A program made the position numbers and the translations under genes. A DNA stretch of 64,000 nucleotides from Acidocella sp. (GTDB lineage Bacteria > Pseudomonadota > Alphaproteobacteria > Acetobacterales > Acetobacteraceae), in NCBI GenBank assembly GCA_029077825.1, contig JAQNCT010000001.1, positions 1 to 64,000 on the forward strand. Reading direction: 5' to 3'. Every line of letters begins with the position of its first letter. The first letter of the stretch is position 1. This document shows, one piece after another, positions 55,888-64,000 of the stretch. The notes beneath the pieces were generated by a model that saw only the letters and a list, made by a program, of their open reading frames with translations, was not told the origin of the DNA and made no database searches.

Positions 55888-56484
55888 TTAAGGGTGGAGG
55901 TTGCGGGTGGTTGCGCTAGCCGCAGCATCCGCAACTTTCTCATAGCTGCGCATGATAAAATCGAAGCTAGGGTTGGTCACGCCAAACCAGAGGCGCTCAT
56001 TTTTGAAATGATGCCAGAGATGATATTTCTTGATCCACCGGCCCCAGGCGGTGCGAGGCTTGTAGGGAATATGAGCCACGAAATGCACCCATTCATAATA
56101 TAATATCGCCGCCGAGGTACCCGCCAGTAATGTGCCAACCGACTCAACCGACGGCCAGATCAACCATGCCAGACCACCCGTCATCGCCAAATTCGGCAGT
56201 ACAAACCACAGCGGTAGAAACAAGAGATCAAGCCGGTTTGGTTCGCTGTGATGGTCGTAATGCAACCGATGTTGCAATTTGAGTATGAACGCCACTTTGG
56301 TCATTGGCCGTGCGTGAAATGCGTAACGATGGAAAGTATATTCGCTGGTAAAAAACAATACCGCACCGAGCAAAAACAACCAGGGGTGAACCATCCAAAG
56401 CCCGCTCATCACCATTCCGGTCACCAGCACCACCACCAAGCCCAAAACCAGGTTGCTGCCATGCTTGCAAAATTCCAACAGCAT
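55888..56484 (-). CDS. Fatty acid hydroxylase-superfamily protein (short)
   Basis: Membrane di-iron family protein of 198 residues with about four hydrophobic segments. His clusters: SEYTFHRYAFH, LQHRLHYDHH, HFVAH and YHLWHHFKNERLWFGVTNPSFD, which match the fatty-acid hydroxylase/carotenoid-ketolase-like group. It lies back to back with the exported SCP2-like gene. Possible products are hydroxylated fatty acids or carotenoids; none is certain. The ATG at 56484 has a GAGGAAA ribosome site. Confidence 0.82.
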   Translation of the reverse strand: MLLEFCKHGSNLVLGLVVVLVTGMVMSGLWMVHPWLFLLGAVLFFTSEYTFHRYAFHARPMTKVAFILKLQHRLHYDHHSEPNRLDLLFLPLWFVLPNLAMTGGLAWLIWPSVESVGTLLAGTSAAILYYEWVHFVAHIPYKPRTAWGRWIKKYHLWHHFKNERLWFGVTNPSFDFIMRSYEKVADAAASATTRNLHP

Positions 56485-56575
56485 AATGTTTCCTCAAATT
56501 ATCTGCCGTTTTGGGAAAGATGCGCCCGTATGGGAAAGCAGGCAAGCCATTTCGAGGCGGGGCGAGGCGAGGCTC

Positions 56576-58318
56576 TCAATCCTCGAAAATCAGCTTCGCA
56601 CTACAGCCCCCAGCGGATTGGCTCTGCGTGAAGGATTTTGCGTCCCGCGTCGCCATCCATACCGCAAAACCTTCCAGGGCATCAGCCTCACCGGTCAAAT
56701 CCTCCACCCGGGCGCGGCGGCTGGCACGCGGGATCGGCGCACCCTGCCACGCCAGATTGATCTCCACCCGGTCTTCCGCCCAGCGGGCCTCAAGTTGCAG
56801 TTGCGCGACCGCGCGCGCCATCAGCAAGCCGATCAACTCGTCCAAGGCATGGCTGATATTAACCGAGGTGCGTGCCCGCAATCCCCATCCAGCGGCCAGA
56901 TTGGCGAACCATTCATCCGCCCGGGTGCCGGCGGCACTATCAAGCGGCAACTTCAGCTCAACCCGCTGCGCCACCAGCGGTAGCGTTAGAAAATTCACCA
57001 AAAAGGCGATCACCGCACCAAACGATAATGGCGACGCAAGGGCTGGCACGGAGGCCTGAAACGCCAATGGCGCCACCGCTACCAGCACCCCGGCGGACAG
57101 ACCAAGAGCCACCACCAAGGTACGGCGGGTATCCAGCAACCGCGCGGTGGCCAACTGGCAGCCCTGGGCCATGATAAAGCCCGAAACATACAACAGCATC
57201 GCGGCTTTGACCGGTGCCGGCATCAGCACGAAAAGTGCTGCCAGCTTGGGGCACAAAGCCACGATCACCAGCAGCGGAATCCCAAGCCAAACCACCCGCC
57301 GCGCCAAGGTGCCCGTGGCCACCGACAAGCCTACTGCCGCCGTTGCAGGCCCGGGCGGCGCACCGCCCATCAACCCTGCGGTGGCGATGCCAATGCCGTT
57401 CGCCAACAGCCCGCGCCTTAGGGGTGGTGCATCGGCCCGGGTCCAGCCACCGTCAGCCGCACGCTGCAAAACCACAAAACTGCCGGTGGCGGTGGCCATC
57501 AAGGCGACCAGTGACAATAAATAAGCTGCTAGTGGCGCAGCCGAAACCGCCCCAAAATCCGGCAGCCACGGGCTTGGCAATGCAAACCAGGGGCGGGCTG
57601 CCAAAATGGCGGCGGCGTTGGGCGTGCCCTCGCCGAGCCATATCGCAGGCAGAATGCTCACCATCGCGCCGATCAACACCGCCAGACGCGCTGCCTTGGT
57701 TCTGCTGAGCGCCACCGCTGCCATGACGATAATCGCACCGATCACCACCGCCACCGCCTGCGGGCCGCGTGGCGTGCCCCCTGGCTGCAGGCCAAGCTGA
57801 ACAGCAGCCAGCCCGATGAGTGACACCCCAATCAGCATCACCACCACCCCGGCAATTTCGTTCGGCAGCACTATCCGCAAGCGGCCCAGCGCGAATGTGA
57901 GCAAAATCGCCACCACACCGGTGATCAGAACCATCGCCCCAACGCCACCAAACCCAATGCCAAGATGGCCAGCCAACGCATAGGCGCTCAACAATGCAGC
58001 CGTATGGGTGCCCGGTATCGGGTAGCCCGAGCCCACCCATCCGCGGTTCACCAATTGCAAAGCCTGCCAGATTGCGGCCACTAAAATCGATAAACACAAA
58101 AACCGGGTGATCTCACCAGGGTCACTGGTAATGCTGGCGGCAGCCGCGATCGGCACCACGAAATAAATTGATTGGATGGCCAGATGCTGCAACGCCAGCG
58201 TGAGGGACACAGGAAATGAAGGATTATCGGTCAGCCAATAGGTGATTCCATGCGGTCGCTCCAGCCGCCGGTCATGGCTGCGGCCAAAAAATTTATCGAG
58301 TGCTGTAAGGATTTTCAT
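56576..58318 (-). CDS. NCS2-family nucleobase permease with C-terminal GHKL/HATPase-like domain
   Basis: A 580-residue protein. Residues ~35-445 are an NCS2 (SLC23-like) xanthine/uracil permease with about 14 membrane segments, recognised by WVGSGYPIPGTHTAALLSAYALAGHLGIG, LPNEIAGVVVMLIGVSLIGLA and the GLMGGAPPGPATAAVGLSVATG loop. After about 445 a soluble tail of ~135 residues has the order of an anti-sigma-like HATPase (SpoIIAB/RsbW) domain (GLRARTSVNISHALDELIGLLM, VEINLAWQGAPIP, GFAVWMATRDAKSF), but the Asn of the N-box is Gly. This could be a regulatory domain coupled to transport. Substrate not certain. Confidence 0.78.
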   Translation of the reverse strand: MKILTALDKFFGRSHDRRLERPHGITYWLTDNPSFPVSLTLALQHLAIQSIYFVVPIAAAASITSDPGEITRFLCLSILVAAIWQALQLVNRGWVGSGYPIPGTHTAALLSAYALAGHLGIGFGGVGAMVLITGVVAILLTFALGRLRIVLPNEIAGVVVMLIGVSLIGLAAVQLGLQPGGTPRGPQAVAVVIGAIIVMAAVALSRTKAARLAVLIGAMVSILPAIWLGEGTPNAAAILAARPWFALPSPWLPDFGAVSAAPLAAYLLSLVALMATATGSFVVLQRAADGGWTRADAPPLRRGLLANGIGIATAGLMGGAPPGPATAAVGLSVATGTLARRVVWLGIPLLVIVALCPKLAALFVLMPAPVKAAMLLYVSGFIMAQGCQLATARLLDTRRTLVVALGLSAGVLVAVAPLAFQASVPALASPLSFGAVIAFLVNFLTLPLVAQRVELKLPLDSAAGTRADEWFANLAAGWGLRARTSVNISHALDELIGLLMARAVAQLQLEARWAEDRVEINLAWQGAPIPRASRRARVEDLTGEADALEGFAVWMATRDAKSFTQSQSAGGCSAKLIFED

Positions 58319-58442
58319 TCGCGCCGCTGTTGGTTTGATATTTATGATAACGAACCGATTAGCGGTCTATGCCGCACTCGTCCATTGGCTCACAAAAACG
58401 TCGCATTAGGGCATAGCAGCGGATATCGCCTATAAAACATGC

Positions 58443-59207
58443 ATGACATTGAAAATAGGAATCGCCGGGATCTCCGGCCGCATGGGCCAAATGTTGACCG
58501 AGGAGGTTACCGCCGCAGGTGCAATTCTGGTGGGGGGGATCTGCCGTCCAGGCGATGATGCCAAAGGCGCCACTCTGTTCGCGGATATTGCCGCCCTGGC
58601 CGCCGCCTGCGACGTGGTGATCGACTTCACCCACGCCAGCACCGTTGTGGCGCACGCCGCCGCCCTCGCCCACACCGGCACCCGTTGGGTGCTGGGCACC
58701 ACCGGGCTTGCCGCAGCGGATGAGGCCGCGATTGCCACTGCCGGGACCAAAATCCCGGTCATTGCCGCACCCAATTTCTCGCCTGGCGTGAATCTGATGT
58801 TCGCCTTGGCCGAGCGCATGGCTGCCGCCCTGCCCGCCGATGCTTACGATGCCGAAATTCTGGAAATGCACCATCGCCAGAAGGTGGATGCGCCCTCCGG
58901 CACCGCCTTGGGGCTGGGGCGGGCGGTGGCCGCCGGGCGCGGCGTTAACCTGCAAAATGTTATGGTCTCCGGGCGCGATGGCCATACCGGCCCTCGCAAA
59001 GATGGCGAAATCGGCTTTGCCACGCTGCGTGGCGGCCAAATTGTTGGCAGCCACAGCCTGCTGTTCACCGCTGGCAGCGAGCAGATCACCCTCACCCACC
59101 ACGCCTTCGACCGCCGCAGCTTTGCCACCGGCGCGGTGCGCGCGGCACTCTGGCTGGAGGGGAAAAAACCCGGCCTTTATAATATGAAGGATGTTCTGGG
59201 GATGTAG
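58443..59207 (+). CDS. dapB: 4-hydroxy-tetrahydrodipicolinate reductase
   Basis: NAD(P)H-dependent step of lysine and diaminopimelate synthesis, 254 residues. N-terminal dinucleotide motif KIGIAGISGRMGQMLTEEV, DVVIDFTHASTVVAHAAALA, HTGTRWVLGTTGLAAADE, then NFSPGVNLMFALAERMA, catalytic EILEMHHRQKVDAPSGTAL and the C-terminal SEQITLTHHAFDRRSFATGAVRAALWLEGKKPGLYNMKDVLGM. It is divergent from the NCS2 permease and lies 58 bases before metK. No dapA is nearby. Confidence 0.97.
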   Translation: MTLKIGIAGISGRMGQMLTEEVTAAGAILVGGICRPGDDAKGATLFADIAALAAACDVVIDFTHASTVVAHAAALAHTGTRWVLGTTGLAAADEAAIATAGTKIPVIAAPNFSPGVNLMFALAERMAAALPADAYDAEILEMHHRQKVDAPSGTALGLGRAVAAGRGVNLQNVMVSGRDGHTGPRKDGEIGFATLRGGQIVGSHSLLFTAGSEQITLTHHAFDRRSFATGAVRAALWLEGKKPGLYNMKDVLGM

Positions 59208-59265
59208 CCGGTCTTGACCCAGGGGGGAGTTTCCGCCATCCCGCATCGCCTCAACCAAGGATTTT

Positions 59266-60456
59266 ATGATGCGCGATAAAGGTGAGTATCTCTTTACCTC
59301 TGAGTCTGTTTCTGAAGGCCACCCCGACAAGGTAGCTGACCGGATTTCTGATACCGTGGTGGACGCTTACCTGGCCGCCGACCCCTATGCGCGGGTGGCC
59401 TGCGAAACCTTGGTGACCACCAACCGCATCATCCTAGCTGGCGAAGTGCGCGGGCCGGAGACCATCACCAAGGAGCATCTGGCGCATTTGGCCCGCTTGG
59501 CCGTGCACGATATCGGCTACGATCAAGCTGGCTTCTCCTGGCGCAACGCCCAAGTGGACGTGCATTTGCATGCCCAATCCACCGACATCGCGGTTGGCGT
59601 GGATGCAGCTGGCAATAAGGACGAAGGTGCCGGTGACCAGGGCATCATGTTCGGCTATGCCTGCACCGAGACCGACGCGCTGATGCCAGCGCCGATTTAT
59701 TACGCCCATTTGATTTTGCGCCGCATCTCTGAGCTGCGCCGCGCCCAAGACAGCCGCGCCGTTGGATTGTTGCCGGATGCCAAGAGCCAGGTGACGTTGA
59801 AATATGTTGACGGCAAGCCGGTAGGAGCTACCTCGGTGGTGGTGTCCATTCAGCACCAGGAAGGCATGACCGCCAAGCAGATCAAAGACATGCTGCGCCC
59901 GATTGTGGCCGCTGCCCTGCCCGCCGGTTGGATGCCGCCTGATGAAGAATTTTATGTGAACCCGACCGGCAACTTTGTGATCGGCGGACCCGACGGTGAC
60001 TGCGGGCTTACCGGGCGCAAGATTATTGTGGACACTTACGGCGGGGCGGCTCCGCATGGCGGCGGCGCGTTCTCAGGCAAAGACCCCACCAAGGTTGATC
60101 GTTCCGCTGCCTACGTGTGCCGCTATCTTGCCAAGAACATCGTGGCAGCGGGCTTGGCAAGCCGCGCGACCTTACAGTTGAGCTACGCCATCGGCGTCTC
60201 GCAGCCGCTCTCGCTCTATGTTGATATGCATGGCACCGAAACTGATGTTGACCCGGTGAAATTGGAAAAGACTTTGCGCGGGCTGGTGAATTTAACGCCG
60301 CGCGGGATTCGCGAGCATTTGCAAATGAACCGGCCAATTTATGCGGTAACCTCCGCCTTCGTGCATTTTGGCCGCACCCCGGATACCGACCTTGGCACCT
60401 TTACCTGGGAAAAAACTGACCTGGCACCTGCGCTGAAAGCTGCGTTTGGCCGTTAA
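59266..60456 (+). CDS. metK: S-adenosylmethionine synthetase
   Basis: Makes SAM from methionine and ATP, 396 residues. Seen: [100 protein letters not shown] and the C-terminal FTWEKTD. The consecutive ATG at 59266 and 59269 make the exact start uncertain by one residue. No SAM riboswitch could be recognised in the 58-base gap before it. The trmB start lies inside its last codons. Confidence 0.98.
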   Translation: MMRDKGEYLFTSESVSEGHPDKVADRISDTVVDAYLAADPYARVACETLVTTNRIILAGEVRGPETITKEHLAHLARLAVHDIGYDQAGFSWRNAQVDVHLHAQSTDIAVGVDAAGNKDEGAGDQGIMFGYACTETDALMPAPIYYAHLILRRISELRRAQDSRAVGLLPDAKSQVTLKYVDGKPVGATSVVVSIQHQEGMTAKQIKDMLRPIVAAALPAGWMPPDEEFYVNPTGNFVIGGPDGDCGLTGRKIIVDTYGGAAPHGGGAFSGKDPTKVDRSAAYVCRYLAKNIVAAGLASRATLQLSYAIGVSQPLSLYVDMHGTETDVDPVKLEKTLRGLVNLTPRGIREHLQMNRPIYAVTSAFVHFGRTPDTDLGTFTWEKTDLAPALKAAFGR

Positions 60457-61114
60457 ACCGCCGGCTGACCGGCTGTATGGCCGGATAAAAGGTAAAAAAC
60501 TCCGCCCACGCCAGGAATGGCTGATGGCGGCGTTTTTGCCTTTGGTCAGCTATCCCAACGCGCCCTTCACCAACCAGCAGCGTGAGTTATGGCTGGAAGT
60601 TGGCTTTGGCGGTGGTGAGCACGCCTATGCGCTGGCCACAGCGCACCATGATGTTGCATTGATTGCCGCTGAAGTTTTTGAAAACGGCATATGCTCGCTA
60701 TTGTCCCGACTGGCACCTGACGATGTAGAAAACCCCGTAGCACCGCCAAATTTGCGGCTATTCACCGATGACGCCCGCCCGCTGATCCGCGCACTACCAG
60801 ATGCAGCTTTGGGCAAAATTTTTTTGATGTTCCCTGACCCCTGGCCAAAAGCCCGCCATGCCAAACGCCGCTTTGTGCACCCGGTGATGCTGCCTGAAAT
60901 TGCCCGCGTGCTTGTGCAAGGCGGCGAATGGCGCATTGCCTCAGATGACCCAACCTACCAACATTGGACCGATGAAGTGCTGGCCGCGCAGGACTTATTT
61001 ATCGTGACCCGGGCTATGGGCGTGCGCCCCGATGGCTGGCCCCCAACCCGCTATGAGGCGAAAGCCATCACCGCCGGGCGAACGCCAGCCTATTGGTCGC
61101 TCATAAAGCGTTAG
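60446..61114 (+). CDS. trmB: tRNA (guanosine(46)-N7)-methyltransferase
   Basis: SAM-dependent m7G46 tRNA methyltransferase, 222 residues. Motif I reads [17 protein letters not shown], followed by [16 protein letters not shown], the catalytic [16 protein letters not shown] (Asp in LMFPDPWPK) and the C-terminal [10 protein letters not shown] and [22 protein letters not shown]. The TTG at 60446 overlaps metK by 11 bases and is the only start that keeps the N-terminus, so it is likely coupled to metK. It supplies a use for SAM but is otherwise housekeeping. The coding end overlaps that of the ABC ATPase gene by four bases. Confidence 0.94.
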   Translation: MAVKPPADRLYGRIKGKKLRPRQEWLMAAFLPLVSYPNAPFTNQQRELWLEVGFGGGEHAYALATAHHDVALIAAEVFENGICSLLSRLAPDDVENPVAPPNLRLFTDDARPLIRALPDAALGKIFLMFPDPWPKARHAKRRFVHPVMLPEIARVLVQGGEWRIASDDPTYQHWTDEVLAAQDLFIVTRAMGVRPDGWPPTRYEAKAITAGRTPAYWSLIKR

Positions 61115-62433
61115 GCCTGCGTCTCTTCGTCTTCTTCTTCCAGGCTGAACTGCTGGGCTTCCTCGTCATATTCGTACAACTCGGCAAACCGGCCCCAGGC
61201 GATGACCGTGCGCAAGGTTTCCTCGGCATATGCCGCCGACATATGGTCTTCCAACTCATCGCGGAAGCGCACCGCCGAGGCGCGATGGTTCCAGCGCTCA
61301 TCAAGCACTTTGCGAATTTCAGCCACCAGCGGCACGTGTGCCAGAATGGTTTTGGCAAAAAGGGCCTTACGCTCTTCGGTCTCGGCATTCACAAACTGCC
61401 GGCCGGCATCGGTAATCTGCAAGTCGCCTTCTTCCAAAATAGCAAAGCCCAGCAAGCTCAAAGTTTCACCAAGCGGCAGCAATTCATCGGCTTCATATTG
61501 TAAAGCCGCCGCCAACGCTGGCAAATCGGCCCGGCCCTCGTACGGCGGGTTTTCCAAAGTTTCCAGCAAACCAGACATGATATTGGTTCCCACCGGATGC
61601 AGCGGCGTGGAGAAGCTGGTAACCGGAGCTGCAGTTTGCGCCGTGGGTGCCTTGCGCCTTGTCATGATGCCGTAAATATCATCCACCATCTGGCGGAACG
61701 CTGTGTCATAACGGTTGCGCGGATGCGGAAACGGTACTTTTAATTCCTGTGCCACGCGGCCTGGGTTGGATGAAAACACCAAAATCCGGTCGCACATCAG
61801 CACCGCTTCTTCGATGTTGTGGGTGACCAGCAAAATCGACTTTACCGGGAGCTTTTTATCCATCCATAAATCGATCAAATCGGTACGCAGCGTCTCGGCG
61901 GTTAGTACGTCCAGCGCTGAGAACGGCTCATCCATCAGCAACAAATCAGGATGCACAACCAAGGCACGGGCCAGCCCCACCCGTTGGCGCATACCGCCTG
62001 ATAGTTCCTTCGGGTACGCGGTATCATAACCACCCAGACCGATCAGATCGATCGCCGCTTCAGTACGCTCGTCGCGCTCGGCCTTCTTCACGCCCTGGGC
62101 TTCCAGACCAATTTCCACATTTTCCTGCACGGTCAACCAGGGAAACAAAGCAAAGCTTTGAAACACCATTGCCACGCCCGCAGCAGGCCCGGTGAGCGGT
62201 TGGCCACGCCACATCACTTCACCGTCGGTCGGCTTCAACAAGCCTGAGACAATACGCAGCAAGGTGGATTTACCAGAGCCCGAGCGCCCCAGCAGCCCAA
62301 CAATCTCGCCTGATTGCAGGGTGAGGTTTACATCATCCAGCACAATCAGATCAGCGCTGCCATCCTTATGGTAGGATTGCCGGCAATTACGAACAATGAC
62401 GAGTGGGTCTTGATGATTAACAACCTGATCCAT
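61111..62433 (-). CDS. NitT/TauT-type ABC transporter ATPase with C-terminal AAA-associated domain
   Basis: ATP-binding subunit of 440 residues in a NitT/TauT-like importer. Walker A GLLGRSGSGKSTLLRIVSGLL, Q-loop MVFQSFALFPWLTVQENVEIGLEAQG, signature SGGMRQRVGLARALV, Walker B LLLMDEPFSALDVLTAETL and the switch His in VTHNIEEA are all present. After ~270 there is a C-terminal AAA-associated domain (LPALAAALQYEADELLPLGETLSLLGFAILEEGDLQITDAGRQFV and beyond) typical of a proteobacterial subgroup. Substrate not determined; bicarbonate, nitrate, sulfonate or aliphatic acids are candidates. ATG 62433 follows GGGAGAG. Confidence 0.88.
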   Translation of the reverse strand: MDQVVNHQDPLVIVRNCRQSYHKDGSADLIVLDDVNLTLQSGEIVGLLGRSGSGKSTLLRIVSGLLKPTDGEVMWRGQPLTGPAAGVAMVFQSFALFPWLTVQENVEIGLEAQGVKKAERDERTEAAIDLIGLGGYDTAYPKELSGGMRQRVGLARALVVHPDLLLMDEPFSALDVLTAETLRTDLIDLWMDKKLPVKSILLVTHNIEEAVLMCDRILVFSSNPGRVAQELKVPFPHPRNRYDTAFRQMVDDIYGIMTRRKAPTAQTAAPVTSFSTPLHPVGTNIMSGLLETLENPPYEGRADLPALAAALQYEADELLPLGETLSLLGFAILEEGDLQITDAGRQFVNAETEERKALFAKTILAHVPLVAEIRKVLDERWNHRASAVRFRDELEDHMSAAYAEETLRTVIAWGRFAELYEYDEEAQQFSLEEEDEETQA

Positions 62434-62444
62434 CGTATCTCTCC

Positions 62445-64000
62445 CTAGCCCAATGTGGTCCGCCGCGAGGCGTAAGCGTATAATGGCCGCCATAAAACGC
62501 GGTTGAAGGTAATCACGAAGGCTGACATCACCGCAACACCCAGCACGATCCGCGGCGTGTCGCCGGCGGTGGTGGCTTGCGCGATGTACGCACCCAACCC
62601 CTGCGCTTGCAAATTCGTGCTACCCCAGCTTGCCACTTCCGCCACAATCGAGGCGTTCCACGCGCCGCCGCTGGCGGTAATGGCACCGGTGACAAAATAC
62701 GGCAAAATGCCAGGGATCATCACACTGCGCCAACGCAACCAGCCGCGAATCCGAAAATTCGCCACAGCTTCACGCATATCACCAGGAAACGCCGCGGCAC
62801 CGGCGATAACGTTGAATAAAATATACCATTGCGTGCCGATCAGCATCAGCGGTGTTAGCCAGATATTGGGGCTAACATGAAAATACACAATCGCCACCAC
62901 AAACGGCGGAAACAGCAAATTCGCCGGAAACGCTGCTAAAAATTGCGCAATCGGCTGGGCAATGCGGGTTGCCTTGGGGCGCAGGCCAATCCACACCCCA
63001 ATTGGCACCCAGATAAGAGCGGCAATGACCATCAATACGATAACCCGGAACATGGTAAATACACCCATCAGCACCGCCGTCCCAAGGTCGCTCCAATGCA
63101 AACTTGTTGAGACAAAGCCAATAATTTGCCACAGCGCATAAACCGCCAAAGCGGCGATCATCACAAACCAGATGCCATCGATAACGCGGGATGGTTTACG
63201 GTTTTCATCAACTTGCACCGATGAACTGCCGCTCAAACGCAGCCGAAAAAAGGCCCCCACTACGATTCCCATTTTATCAAATATCGCCTGCAACAGCCGC
63301 GTTTGGCGGATCAGTTTCAGCATCCACGGGTCAGGCGTTGCCACGGCGGCGGTGGTTTCAAACCGGAATTTGCCAGACCATGCCACCAGCGGGCGAAACA
63401 CCAGTTGATCGTAGAGCAAAATCACGATCAACATTGCCAGAATGGCATATAAAATCGCCAGCAGGTTTTTCTGCGCCAGCGCCAGCGCCACGTAGGAGCC
63501 AATACCCGGTAGCGCAAAACTTGTGTTGCCCACAGTAATCGCCTCGGATGCGACCACGAAAAACCAACCACCCGACATTGAAAGCATGGTGTTCCACACC
63601 AGCCCCGGCATGGCGAACGGCACATCAAGCCGCCAGAATTTCTGCCAGGGTGACAGCCGGAAGGCGCGCGAAGCCTCCTGCAAATCATTTGGTAGGGTGG
63701 TAAGCGATTGGTAAAAGCTAAACGCCATGTTCAAGGCCTGGCTGGTGAAAATGGCAAACACGCACGCTAACTCAGCCCCCACAACGCGGCCGGGAAACAG
63801 GTTGAGAAAAAAAACTACCGTGAAGGATAAAAACCCTAAAATCGGCACTGACTGCAAAATATCGAGAATCGGGATCAAGATCAGCCCGGCCCGGCGGCTT
63901 TTGGCGGCCAGCGTGGCAAAGGTGAAGGTAAAAACCAGTGAGCAAAACAACGCCGCGAACATCCGCGCCGTGGTGCGCAGCGCGTAGCCCGGCAAATAAG
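62445..64000 (-). CDS. ABC transporter permease with two fused membrane domains (N-terminus outside window)
   Basis: Permease subunit, at least 516 residues; the frame runs off the window at 64000, so its N-terminus is missing. Two BPD_transp_1 (ABC permease) domains are fused. Domain 1 has an EAA-type loop SRAFRLSPWQKFWRLDVPFAMPGLVWNTMLSM; domain 2 has one near AVANFRIRGWLRWRSVMIPGILPYFVTGAI. A ~100-residue hydrophilic linker (FRFETTAAVATPD to VQVDENRKPS) separates them. The gene lies 11 bases upstream of the ATPase gene start. A substrate-binding protein would be expected upstream, beyond the window. Confidence 0.85.
   Translation of the reverse strand, partial: YLPGYALRTTARMFAALFCSLVFTFTFATLAAKSRRAGLILIPILDILQSVPILGFLSFTVVFFLNLFPGRVVGAELACVFAIFTSQALNMAFSFYQSLTTLPNDLQEASRAFRLSPWQKFWRLDVPFAMPGLVWNTMLSMSGGWFFVVASEAITVGNTSFALPGIGSYVALALAQKNLLAILYAILAMLIVILLYDQLVFRPLVAWSGKFRFETTAAVATPDPWMLKLIRQTRLLQAIFDKMGIVVGAFFRLRLSGSSSVQVDENRKPSRVIDGIWFVMIAALAVYALWQIIGFVSTSLHWSDLGTAVLMGVFTMFRVIVLMVIAALIWVPIGVWIGLRPKATRIAQPIAQFLAAFPANLLFPPFVVAIVYFHVSPNIWLTPLMLIGTQWYILFNVIAGAAAFPGDMREAVANFRIRGWLRWRSVMIPGILPYFVTGAITASGGAWNASIVAEVASWGSTNLQAQGLGAYIAQATTAGDTPRIVLGVAVMSAFVITFNRVLWRPLYAYASRRTTLG

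Noticed and set aside
57453-58097. Reverse-strand ORF of 214 residues inside the NCS2 permease gene
   Set aside because: Alternate-frame shadow of the permease; the Cys/Trp/His-rich translation has no family pattern.
59208-59265. SAM riboswitch ahead of metK
   Set aside because: The 58-base gap is too short, and I could not find the pairing or conserved cores of SAM-II or SAM/SAH types.

Overview
This 64-kb window is a stretch of ordinary-looking bacterial chromosome, about 58-60% GC by eye and densely coded on both strands. It most resembles an alphaproteobacterium, probably of the Acetobacteraceae/Rhodospirillales side. Supports are the pdhA-pdhB-pdhC-(GNAT)-lpd-lipA-ratA operon with a lipoyl domain fused to E1-beta, a MipZ division ATPase, a split transhydrogenase (pntAA/pntAB/pntB), ETF-ubiquinone oxidoreductase, a MctP-type monocarboxylate symporter with its DUF3311 partner, and a PhaZ-type PHB depolymerase. 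The genus cannot be fixed from the sequence alone. I saw no rRNA, phage, insertion sequence or CRISPR array, and recognised no tRNA.

Layout. 1-8.5 kb: the 3' part of phaZ, then the pyruvate dehydrogenase operon read leftwards (pdhA, pdhB, pdhC, a GNAT, lpd, lipA, ratA), preceded by a long inverted repeat and an FtsB-like gene. 8.7-13.3 kb: a small secreted His/Tyr/Pro-rich protein, hemF, and petABC followed at once by mtnP. 13.3-18.3 kb: a monocarboxylate symporter pair, mipZ, a nitronate monooxygenase-like enzyme and a MarC protein. 18.3-26.4 kb: a leftward polysaccharide operon (a 1263-residue multi-domain glycosyltransferase, rfbB, rfbA, rfbC, rfbD and a GT2), in which rfbB is frameshifted at a 32-bp imperfect duplication. 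26.5-29.9 kb: an emrAB/marR efflux operon. 30-39 kb: transhydrogenase, a TylF-like methyltransferase, an ABC1/UbiB kinase, PepF and an APC permease, ending in a tandem array of ~149-bp units. 39-47 kb: argG with three envelope genes, a hydrolase, a FAD oxidoreductase and enolase. 47-50.4 kb: an unusual divergent cluster (V4R-like protein | Roadblock, SCP2-like, signal-less PhnD-like). 50.4-64 kb: moaB, a lytic transglycosylase, a family-4 uracil-DNA glycosylase, ETF-QO, an exported SCP2-like protein, a fatty-acid hydroxylase family protein, an NCS2 permease with an extra cytosolic domain, dapB, metK, trmB and a NitT/TauT-like ABC system cut by the window edge.

Two things stand out. First, petABC encodes a cytochrome bc1 in which the Rieske protein has lost both histidine cluster ligands, and cytochrome b has lost one heme-bH histidine plus the PEWY and PWGQ motifs. 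Cytochrome c1 keeps CxxCH and its likely axial Met, and all three frames are intact. This points to a bc1-derived complex that no longer does the Q cycle. Second, the 47-50.4 kb cluster joins four protein types that suggest a cytosolic ligand- or lipid-sensing system with no described function that I know of; a second, exported SCP2-like paralogue sits 5 kb away.

The genes otherwise describe an aerobic heterotroph: acetyl-CoA production, lipoate insertion, NADPH balance by proton-driven transhydrogenase, heme and quinone biology, rhamnose-containing surface glycan, and Arg/Lys/SAM biosynthesis.
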